From: Bacteroidales bacterium UBA7574
GTDB lineage: Bacteria > Bacteroidota > Bacteroidia > Bacteroidales > Paludibacteraceae
Direction: 5' to 3'
DNA: 8,269 bases
Assembly (NCBI GenBank): GCA_002479035.1
Contig: DLLA01000026.1
Location: 1 to 8,269, forward strand
A program made the position numbers and the translations under genes. Under the pieces are notes generated by a model. The model searched no databases and was not told the DNA's origin. It was given only the letters and a program-made list of their open reading frames with translations. How positions within the stretch are numbered: position 1 is the stretch's first letter; each line of letters starts with the position of its first letter. Shown one piece after another: positions 1 to 5,590 of the stretch.

Positions 1-130
1 CAGTATCTTCTCTTTGGACTTCTCGTATTGTATTGCCACAGCGCAAACCAACCCGCTCAACAACACCATGCGTTTCACACTCGGCTTTGACCTCGCAGGT
101 ATCAAAGACCTCGTAAACAACAAGAAGTAA
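1..130 (+). CDS. porV: C-terminal end of PorV-like T9SS outer-membrane protein (partial)
   Basis: Only the last 42 codons are present: the reading frame enters from the left (first full codon at position 2) and stops at TAA 128-130. The visible peptide contains alternating polar and hydrophobic residues (SIFSLDFSYCIATAQ), then NPLNNTMRFTLGFDL and a short lysine-rich end. This fits the last beta-strands of an outer-membrane barrel, and 'NPLxNTxRFTLGF' resembles the PorV/LptO C-terminus as I remember it. PorV binds T9SS cargo after translocation and carries it to the PorU sortase at the outer membrane. Context supports the call: in Porphyromonas gingivalis, porU and porV lie directly before ispF, and ispF follows here. 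With only a tail visible, another barrel protein of the same family (PorQ- or PorP-like) is possible. The 85-nt gap to ispF leaves co-transcription open. Confidence 0.7.
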   Translation, partial: SIFSLDFSYCIATAQTNPLNNTMRFTLGFDLAGIKDLVNNKK

Positions 131-182
131 TGGCTCACCGTGAACGTTCTGATGTGCTGTAAACTCTCTACTTTTTACTGCA

Positions 183-210
183 CTCAACGCTCAACTTTCA
201 ACACTCAACT
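183..210 (+). repeat. Heptanucleotide tandem repeat, 4 copies, before ispF
   Basis: Four adjacent 7-bp units run CTCAACG, CTCAACT, TTCAACA, CTCAACT, consensus (C/T)TCAACN. The array ends 5 nt before the ispF start codon, where a ribosome-binding site would lie in other bacteria, and no Shine-Dalgarno sequence is present. A similar array with the same T(C/T)AAC core precedes aroK. Its function is unknown. Confidence 0.85.
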
Positions 211-215
211 ATCCT

Positions 216-695
216 ATGCGTATCGGATTTGGATATGACGTGCACGCTTTCTCCCCTGACCACCCCTTGTGGTTAGGGGGGATTGCTATTCCGTCCCCTA
301 TGGGCTTGCTCGGGCACTCGGACGCCGACGTCCTCATTCATGCCCTCTGCGATGCCCTGCTCGGTGCGGCTGCCATGCGCGACATCGGCTACCATTTCCC
401 CGACACCAAAGGCAACGAATACGAGGGCATCGACTCCAAAATACTGCTCCGCCGAGTCATGCAGATGCTCCGCGATGCCGGCTACGAACTCGTCAACTGC
501 GACTGCACCGTCTGCGCGCAACTGCCCAAACTCAACCCCCATATCCCTGCCATGCAGACCTGTCTCGCCGAGGTGATGAACGTCACACCCGACCAAGTCA
601 GCATCAAAGCCACCACCACCGAGCACCTCGGCTTCGTCGGACGAGAAGAAGGCATGGCTGCCTATGCCGTCGTCCTCATCGAACGCAAATCATAA
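216..695 (+). CDS. ispF: 2-C-methyl-D-erythritol 2,4-cyclodiphosphate synthase
   Basis: IspF is a cytoplasmic homotrimeric enzyme of the MEP isoprenoid pathway. It turns CDP-ME 2-phosphate into the cyclic diphosphate MEcPP with release of CMP. The protein has 159 residues, the same length as E. coli IspF, and starts at once with the signature RIGFGYDVHAF, so the ATG is secure. The divalent-metal ligands D8, H10 and H42 are present. So are GHSDADV (33-39), the D56-D63 stretch DIGYHFPD and the KATTTEHLGFVGREEG block (131-146) that forms the CDP-binding part of the active site. The stop is 5 nt before the next gene, so these two are probably translated from the same mRNA. The leader carries a 7-bp tandem repeat instead of a Shine-Dalgarno site. 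No defect is visible. Confidence 0.98.
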   Translation: MRIGFGYDVHAFSPDHPLWLGGIAIPSPMGLLGHSDADVLIHALCDALLGAAAMRDIGYHFPDTKGNEYEGIDSKILLRRVMQMLRDAGYELVNCDCTVCAQLPKLNPHIPAMQTCLAEVMNVTPDQVSIKATTTEHLGFVGREEGMAAYAVVLIERKS

Positions 696-700
696 CCTAT

Positions 701-1066
701 ATGTCTCACTGTCAATTACATAGCCGCCACCTGCTACTGCTCACTGCCCTACTCCTCTTCCCCCTCTTGGCAATGTGCGAGGACACTATCCCTGCCCCCT
801 ACTCCACTACATCCGTCCGCGACACACTCGTCACCGGCGACAGCATCATCGTCATCCACACCGTCTGCGCACCCGTCTGTTCCTCGTGCGCGCGCGTGTA
901 TAATAAGGAGTGGCAACTCATCGGCACCCTCACACCACCCTTCCAATCCCCTTTCCCCGAAGCATATATCGAGGACGGCAAACTCCTCTGGCGCGACAAC
1001 TACCCCCAACTCATGGACGACAACGAACGACGCATGCGAGACGACGCGGCTCGCGTCGTCAATTAA
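701..1066 (+). CDS. Small predicted exported protein with CxxxCxxC motif, function unknown
   Basis: I do not recognise a named family. The gene is 121 codons, read from ATG 701. The frame stays open far upstream inside ispF, but 701 is chosen because it gives a signal peptide and lies 5 nt after the ispF stop. Residues 10-26 form a strongly hydrophobic segment (HLLLLTALLLFPLLAMC) after a histidine/arginine N-terminus, consistent with export. C26 could be a lipoprotein cysteine, but Met at -1 fits the lipobox poorly. The mature part is about 95 residues with C56, C60 and C63 in TVCAPVCSSCARVYN, followed by YNKEWQLIGTLTPPFQSPFPEAYI and an aromatic-rich KLLWRDNYPQL. The tail is charged (DDNERRMRDD). 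The three close cysteines could bind a metal or form disulfides in the periplasm; this is inference. It sits between ispF and aroK in a compact gene string, and codon use resembles that of its neighbours. Confidence 0.8.
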   Translation: MSHCQLHSRHLLLLTALLLFPLLAMCEDTIPAPYSTTSVRDTLVTGDSIIVIHTVCAPVCSSCARVYNKEWQLIGTLTPPFQSPFPEAYIEDGKLLWRDNYPQLMDDNERRMRDDAARVVN

Positions 1067-1089
1067 CTATTAACCATTAACTATTAATT
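1062..1089 (+). repeat. Heptanucleotide tandem repeat, 4 copies, before aroK
   Basis: Four adjacent 7-bp units run ATTAACT, ATTAACC, ATTAACT, ATTAATT. The first unit contains the TAA stop of the upstream gene (1064-1066), and the array ends 3 nt before the aroK ATG. It has the same unit length, copy number and start-proximal position as the array before ispF, with related core sequence T(C/T)AAC. No Shine-Dalgarno motif is present. Confidence 0.85.
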
Positions 1090-1092
1090 ATT

Positions 1093-1647
1093 ATGACTCT
1101 CCCCATCTATCTCGTCGGCTACATGGGCGCGGGCAAAACCACCATCGGGCAAATCCTCGCCGACAAACTCGGCTGGCATTTCGTGGACCTCGACAACGCT
1201 TTCCACGAGATTCACGGACTCACACCCGCCGACTACATACGCACCTACGGCATCGAAGACTTCCGCCGCAAAGAAAAATACGTGGTCGAAGACCTCGCCG
1301 AACTGCCTTATGAGCACGTCATCTACGCCACCGGCGGCGGCTACCCCTGCTGGGAAGACAATATGGAATGTCTCCACGAGTTGGGCACCAGTTTCTATAT
1401 CCGCTGGAAACCAGAACATCTCGCCAAACGGCTTATGCTCACCAACTTAGATGACCGCCCTGTCCTTCAAGGACGCACCGAACAGGAATTGCTCACATTC
1501 ATACGCCCGCAACTTGAAGCGCGAGAACCCTTCTATGCACAAGCCGACTACATCATTGAGGTCCCTGTAGAGGAAATATCTGAGGACGATGACCTTCACA
1601 TAGCAGAGCAATTGTTTAATATGATTAAAGAGCATTCCCGCTACTGA
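1093..1647 (+). CDS. aroK: Shikimate kinase
   Basis: Shikimate kinase phosphorylates shikimate at the 3-hydroxyl with ATP, the fifth step of the chorismate pathway, in the cytoplasm. The 184-residue protein is close to the usual 170-180. The P-loop GYMGAGKTT lies at residues 9-17 right after a short first strand, which fixes the start. D34 in VDLDNAFHE, R58 in DFRRKE and the GGG at 81-83 match the shikimate-binding residues. The lid arginine is R122 in DDRPVL, and R144 with Y148 (REPFY) matches the conserved R-x-P-x-Y near the C-terminus. Cys86 and Trp87 directly follow GGGY. The family also includes gluconate kinases, but the DxD/FRxxE/GGG combination is typical of AroK. It lies 26 nt after the exported-protein gene, with a 7-bp tandem repeat filling that gap. 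Confidence 0.97.
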   Translation: MTLPIYLVGYMGAGKTTIGQILADKLGWHFVDLDNAFHEIHGLTPADYIRTYGIEDFRRKEKYVVEDLAELPYEHVIYATGGGYPCWEDNMECLHELGTSFYIRWKPEHLAKRLMLTNLDDRPVLQGRTEQELLTFIRPQLEAREPFYAQADYIIEVPVEEISEDDDLHIAEQLFNMIKEHSRY

Positions 1648-1650
1648 CTT

Positions 1651-1683
1651 TATCGCGAGTCTGTCGCGGGTCTATCGCGGGTC
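1651..1683 (+). repeat. 11-bp direct tandem repeat, 3 copies, between aroK and sufE
   Basis: Three adjacent 11-bp units run TATCGCGAGTC, TGTCGCGGGTC, TATCGCGGGTC, with one or two differences between units. The array begins 3 nt after the aroK stop and ends 44 nt before sufE. Each unit contains the palindromic tetramer CGCG, but the array is not a terminator-like hairpin followed by a T-run. The following stretch (1684-1727) is AT-rich and could hold a sufE promoter, although no TAnnTTTG motif is visible. Confidence 0.8.
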
Positions 1684-1727
1684 TCAACAGAGTATAAAGT
1701 ATTAGAAAACGACTAACAAACCAATAT

Positions 1728-2207
1728 ATGCTAAAAACAATTAACGAAATACAAGACGAGATTATCGAAGAATTTAGTGCTTTCGACGATTGGATGGATC
1801 GCTATAGCCTACTCATCGACTACGGCAACGGTCTCCCACCCTTCCCCGAAACCGACCGCACCGAGCAGAATCTGATAGACGGGTGCCAGTCCAAAGTATG
1901 GTTCACTGCACGCCTGCAACAACCCGACGGCACTCCCACTCCATCAGACGATGCCACCCAAACCGCTGACAGTGAACCGGTTATCATCTACCGCGGTGAC
2001 TCCGATGCCATCCTTGTCAAAGGCATTGTCGCCCTTCTTATCCGTGTTCTGAGTGGTCACACGCCCCATGACATCATCAATGCCGACCTCTATTTCATCG
2101 ATGCCATCAACCTCCGCGAGCACCTCTCGCCCACGCGCAGCAACGGCCTTGCGTCCATGCTCAAGCAAATGCGCCTCTACGCCCTCGCCTTCGCTGCAAA
2201 AAAATAA
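1728..2207 (+). CDS. sufE: SufE-like cysteine desulfurase sulfur acceptor, with insertion
   Basis: SufE takes persulfide sulfur from the cysteine desulfurase SufS and passes it to the SufBCD scaffold for Fe-S cluster assembly in the cytoplasm. The family fold is clear: an N-terminal helix (INEIQDEIIEEFSAFDDWMDRY, 5-26), YGNGLPPFPE (32-41), the acceptor cysteine C53 in LIDGCQSKVWF, then SDAILVKGIVALLIRVLSG and a C-terminal SNGLASMLKQMR helix. At 159 residues it is longer than the usual 135-145. The extra length is a Pro/Thr/Asp/Gln-rich stretch at about 64-84 (QQPDGTPTPSDDATQTADSEP) in the beta-hairpin after the active-site loop. The ATG at 1728 is followed directly by the conserved helix, so the start looks right. 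It is the last gene of the plus-strand group, 80 nt after aroK. No sufBCDS genes are in the window. Confidence 0.93.
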   Translation: MLKTINEIQDEIIEEFSAFDDWMDRYSLLIDYGNGLPPFPETDRTEQNLIDGCQSKVWFTARLQQPDGTPTPSDDATQTADSEPVIIYRGDSDAILVKGIVALLIRVLSGHTPHDIINADLYFIDAINLREHLSPTRSNGLASMLKQMRLYALAFAAKK

Positions 2208-2225
2208 TACTTACTCCCCTTTTTT
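2198..2225. terminator. Possible weak bidirectional terminator between convergent genes
   Basis: An A7 run (2198-2204) at the end of sufE and a T6 run (2220-2225) just before the recQ stop can pair into an A/T stem with a loop of about 15 nt. Either strand would then have a U-run at the 3' side. There is no GC-rich stem, so this is not a classical intrinsic terminator. Position between two convergent stops is the main argument. A tandem TTTTTACG repeat (2221-2236) overlaps it. Confidence 0.25.
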
Positions 2226-2231
2226 ACGTTT

Positions 2232-3986
2232 TTACGGATTGACCTTTTCTGTTTTGGCATGCGCGCGGCAGATGTCGCAAGTGCCACAAGGCGGGGCATC
2301 GGTCTCACCGAAATAGGCAAGCAGGAGTTGTGAGCGGCAGAACTGCTGGTTCTCGGCGTACTCCACCATGGCTTTCATCCGCTCGGCATAGCGCAATTGG
2401 CGGTCTTCATACACGGACACGGGCAGGTGTATTTCCGTTTGCCTGTCGCGTGTAAAGGTCAGTGTATTAGCCGTTTCGCGCGGAATATAGTAGATGATAT
2501 GCCGCTGTGCCAACGACACCAATAGTGCATGGAAGTCAGCATACTCCCGTTCTGTGCCCGTCATGGCGGCAATCTGCGAGGCGATATGCTTGAAGTCGTG
2601 AATGTATTGCAGGTCCGTGAAGATACCCGGGTAGCGGCGCATAAGCAGTTCCAACAGCAGTTCTTGCTGGCGGCTAAGGGCATACTGTCCCATCTCTTGC
2701 CGCGGGACACGTATCTGCACACGGGGTTGTATCTCCTGTTCGGGTTGGAAATCAATGTATCCTGCCTGCGAGAGCAGGTTGAGCGCCGACCATGTAGGCA
2801 GCATAGGAAGGTGCATGACACGGCACAAGTCGCTCATATTCAGGAAGAATGTATGTCCTTGTCCGCTGCCTGCACCTACACAGAGGAAGTCGCAGGTCTT
2901 CTGATACACGTCTTCCACAAAGGCTTTTGGCGGATAGTTGTCGCCTATACGTTTGCGGGCTTTGGTCTTGTCGGACACGTCATAGAGCAAGACGGCATAG
3001 GCAGGCTTCTCGTCACGCCCCGCGCGCCCTGCCTCTTGGAAGTACGCCTCTATGGTGTCGGGCAGGTCGTGGTGAATGACCATACGCACATCGGGTTTGT
3101 CAATGCCCATGCCGAAGGCGTTGGTACATACCATAATACGGACGGTACCCGACTTCCAAGCGTTCTGCTTGGCGGTGCGTTCTGCAGAGGTCAGCCCCGC
3201 ATGGTAGTAGTCGGCAGACAGCCCTTGCTCTATCAGATATTCGGCTAACTCTTTGGCACGCTGCCGGTTACGCACATAGACAATGGCGGAACCCTGCACT
3301 TTGCTGAGGATATGCACTATCTCGTCCGCCTTTTTGTTGGTGTGGCGCACTACGTAACTGAGATTGGCACGGGCAAAACTCTTCTTGAGTACATGGTGTT
3401 CGGAGAAAGATAGTTTCTCTTGTATATCGTCCACCACCTCGGGTGTGGCGGTGGCAGTCAGGGCAAGGACAGGCACACGCTTCTCGTCTTGATACGGGCG
3501 GATGAGGTCTCGTATCTCGGCTATGCGCAGATAAGAGGGGCGGAAGTCATAGCCCCACTGTGAGATACAGTGTGCCTCATCCACGGCTATCAGGCAGATA
3601 GGCAGACGGGGCAACCGCTCACGAAACTCCTCTGAACCCAGTCGCTCGGGAGATACATACAGGAAATGATAGGGTCCGAACTGACAGTTGTCCAAGGCAA
3701 TCTTCTGCTGCTCGGCACTCATGCCCGTGTAGATGGCGGTAGCACGTATGTCCCGTTGGTAGAGGTTCTCCACCTGGTCTTTCATGAGGGCGATGAGCGG
3801 TGTCACCACCAGGCATAGCCCGTCCATCACCATCGTAGGTACTTGAAAGCACAGACTCTTGCCCCCGCCTGTAGGCATGAGTGCCAGCGTGTCACGACCG
3901 TCAAGTACAGATTGAATAATTTCCGCCTGTAAGGGGCGGAAATTATCGTAGTGCCAATATGTTTTCAGTACCTCTTGCGGGGTCAT
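2232..3986 (-). CDS. recQ: RecQ-family ATP-dependent DNA helicase, C-terminal zinc-cysteine variant
   Basis: RecQ helicases unwind DNA 3' to 5' during recombinational repair. The start chosen is the ATG at 3986, giving 584 residues (MTPQEVLKTYWHYDNFRPLQ), because motif 0 (FRPLQAEII) follows at once. The frame is open further upstream, but those extra 57 codons lie inside gltX and are not RecQ-like. Helicase motifs are complete: Walker A PTGGGKS (38-44), DEAH (136-139), ALTATA (175-180), YVRNRQRAKELAEYL (237-251) and arginine-finger motif QEAGRAGRD (317-325). A winged-helix-like region follows (about 380-430). Four cysteines, C550, C567, C570 and C573 (CGTCDIC), form a zinc site at the very C-terminus, whereas in E. 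coli RecQ the zinc module comes straight after the helicase core. No HRDC domain is present. The gap after gltX is 8 nt, suggesting co-transcription and perhaps translational coupling. Confidence 0.95.
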   Translation of the reverse strand: MTPQEVLKTYWHYDNFRPLQAEIIQSVLDGRDTLALMPTGGGKSLCFQVPTMVMDGLCLVVTPLIALMKDQVENLYQRDIRATAIYTGMSAEQQKIALDNCQFGPYHFLYVSPERLGSEEFRERLPRLPICLIAVDEAHCISQWGYDFRPSYLRIAEIRDLIRPYQDEKRVPVLALTATATPEVVDDIQEKLSFSEHHVLKKSFARANLSYVVRHTNKKADEIVHILSKVQGSAIVYVRNRQRAKELAEYLIEQGLSADYYHAGLTSAERTAKQNAWKSGTVRIMVCTNAFGMGIDKPDVRMVIHHDLPDTIEAYFQEAGRAGRDEKPAYAVLLYDVSDKTKARKRIGDNYPPKAFVEDVYQKTCDFLCVGAGSGQGHTFFLNMSDLCRVMHLPMLPTWSALNLLSQAGYIDFQPEQEIQPRVQIRVPRQEMGQYALSRQQELLLELLMRRYPGIFTDLQYIHDFKHIASQIAAMTGTEREYADFHALLVSLAQRHIIYYIPRETANTLTFTRDRQTEIHLPVSVYEDRQLRYAERMKAMVEYAENQQFCRSQLLLAYFGETDAPPCGTCDICRAHAKTEKVNP

Positions 3987-3994
3987 TGATGGCT

Positions 3995-5524
3995 TTACTT
4001 TATTTTCTCCAAGGCTGTGCGTACGCGGCGGAGTGTCTCTTCTTTGCCGAGGATGTCGGTGATTGCCCAGATATGCGGACCGCGGGCAGCACCTACCAGG
4101 CAGATACGGAAGGCATTCATCACGATACCTACGCCGTACTCTTTCTCTGCAATCCACGGCATGACAAGGGCATCCAATGCCTCTGCCGACCAGTCCTTCT
4201 GCGGCTCCAACAGAGCCAGCAACTCTTGCATGTGGCGCGGACTGTCCTCTTTCCAGCGTTTCTTGAGCGACTTCTCGTCATATTCTGTGGGGGCTACGAA
4301 GAAGAAATTGGTTTGCTCCCAGAGTTCGGGTACGAAGTTCACGCGGTCCTTGGTCAGTCCGATGACTTTGGCTACGACAGCCTTGTCGGCGGTTATCCCA
4401 TGCTGTGCCAGCACGGGCATGAAGAGGTCTGCCAACTCGTCGTTGCTCTTCAGTTGCAAATACTGGTGGTTGAACCATTTGCCTTTCTCGTAGTCGAACT
4501 TGGCACCCGACTTGCTGACGCGGTCGAGCGAGAACTGCTGTATCAGTTCGTCCATCGTGTACATCTCTTGGTCGCCGGTATTGTGCCAACCAAGCAGAGC
4601 CAGGAAGTTGATAACCGCTTCGGGGAAGTAGCCGCTCTCGCGATAGCCCGATGAGACGGTGCCGTCCTTGGGGTTGTGGAACTCAAGCGGGAAGACCGGA
4701 AACCCTAACCGGTCGCCGTCGCGTTTGCTCAGTTTGCCGTTGCCGTCAGGCTTGAGCAGCAGAGGCAGGTGGGCAAACTCGGGCATTGTGTCCGCCCAAC
4801 CGAACGCACGGTAGAGCAGTACATGGAGCGGTGCAGAGGGCAACCACTCCTCACCACGGATGACGTGGGTGATTTCCATCAGGTGGTCGTCCACAATGTT
4901 TGCCAAGTGGTAGGTGGGCAGGTCGTCAGCCGACTTGTACAGTACTTTGTCGTCCAAGATGTTGGAGTTGATAACCACCTCGCCACGGATAAGGTCATGC
5001 ACGTGTACATCCTCGTTAGGCTCCACCAGAAAACGCACCACATACTTGTCGCCACGGGCGATACGTGCTTCCACTTCCTCTTTGGGCAGCGTGAGCGAAT
5101 TGACCATCTGCCCGCGCGTGCGCGCATCGTATTGGAAATTAGGTATCTCCGCACGCTTTGCCTCCAACTCTTCGGGGGTGTCGAAGGCGATATACGCATG
5201 TCCCGAGTCGAGCAGTTGCTTCACATATTGGTGATAAATCTCGCGGCGTTCGCTCTGGCGATACGGTCCGTGAGGTCCTTTGCCGTTGGGGGCGTCTTTG
5301 CTGATACCCTCGTCGATGTTGATACCCAGCCAGTCAAGGGCTTCGATGATATACTCTTCGGCACCCGGGACAAAGCGCGTGGAGTCGGTATCCTCAATGC
5401 GTAGCAGCATGTCGCCGCCGTGCTGACGGGCAAAGAGGTAGTTGTACAGAGCGGTACGCACACCGCCGATATGCAAGGCTCCCGTAGGTGACGGAGCAAA
5501 ACGAACACGAACTTTCTTATCCAT
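3995..5524 (-). CDS. gltX: Glutamyl-tRNA synthetase
   Basis: This class I synthetase attaches glutamate to tRNA-Glu in the cytoplasm. The 509-residue protein begins [17 protein letters not shown], with the HIGH-type motif as HIGG at 18-21. It continues with [11 protein letters not shown] (40-50), GPYRQSER (86-93) and [19 protein letters not shown], which separates GluRS from GlnRS. The KMSKS-type loop is KLSKRDG (264-270). The C-terminal half is the helical anticodon-binding region, ending [15 protein letters not shown]. The zinc-binding cysteine cluster of some GluRS enzymes is absent; the only cysteine I see is in [11 protein letters not shown]. Whether it also charges tRNA-Gln (a non-discriminating form) cannot be decided here, and no gatCAB gene is in the window. 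The leader is AT-rich with no Shine-Dalgarno site or TAnnTTTG promoter; coaBC ends 66 nt upstream. Confidence 0.98.
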   Translation of the reverse strand: MDKKVRVRFAPSPTGALHIGGVRTALYNYLFARQHGGDMLLRIEDTDSTRFVPGAEEYIIEALDWLGINIDEGISKDAPNGKGPHGPYRQSERREIYHQYVKQLLDSGHAYIAFDTPEELEAKRAEIPNFQYDARTRGQMVNSLTLPKEEVEARIARGDKYVVRFLVEPNEDVHVHDLIRGEVVINSNILDDKVLYKSADDLPTYHLANIVDDHLMEITHVIRGEEWLPSAPLHVLLYRAFGWADTMPEFAHLPLLLKPDGNGKLSKRDGDRLGFPVFPLEFHNPKDGTVSSGYRESGYFPEAVINFLALLGWHNTGDQEMYTMDELIQQFSLDRVSKSGAKFDYEKGKWFNHQYLQLKSNDELADLFMPVLAQHGITADKAVVAKVIGLTKDRVNFVPELWEQTNFFFVAPTEYDEKSLKKRWKEDSPRHMQELLALLEPQKDWSAEALDALVMPWIAEKEYGVGIVMNAFRICLVGAARGPHIWAITDILGKEETLRRVRTALEKIK

Positions 5525-5590
5525 AATATATTTATAATCTTTTACTTACACAATTTCCGCCATCCCATTATATACCATCTTCTGCCACTT

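Noticed and set aside
169..176. TACTTTTT as a -7 element for ispF
   Set aside because: One mismatch to TAnnTTTG and no TTTG at the right distance upstream; it could equally be chance in an AT-rich gap.
269..700. Upstream extension of the exported-protein frame through ispF
   Set aside because: The extra N-terminal part is an Arg/His/Pro-rich out-of-frame reading of ispF; the signal peptide begins at the ATG at 701.
866..889. CxxxCxxC as a radical-SAM motif in the small exported protein
   Set aside because: The spacing matches CX3CX2C, but a 121-residue protein with a signal peptide cannot hold the SAM barrel, and no SAM-binding motifs follow.
2529..3248. 239-codon plus-strand open frame opposite recQ
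   Set aside because: Antisense shadow of a well-supported helicase gene; its translation has no recognisable domain and no leader or promoter.
3987..4157. In-frame upstream extension of recQ by 57 codons
   Set aside because: It lies wholly within the gltX coding region, is Arg/Pro-rich and not helicase-like, and the ATG at 3986 gives the normal RecQ N-terminus 8 nt after the gltX stop.
5525..5590. Inverted ATTATA/TATAAT pair in the gltX leader
   Set aside because: Short AT-only arms with a loop of about 30 nt in an AT-rich gap; too weak to call a structure or riboswitch.
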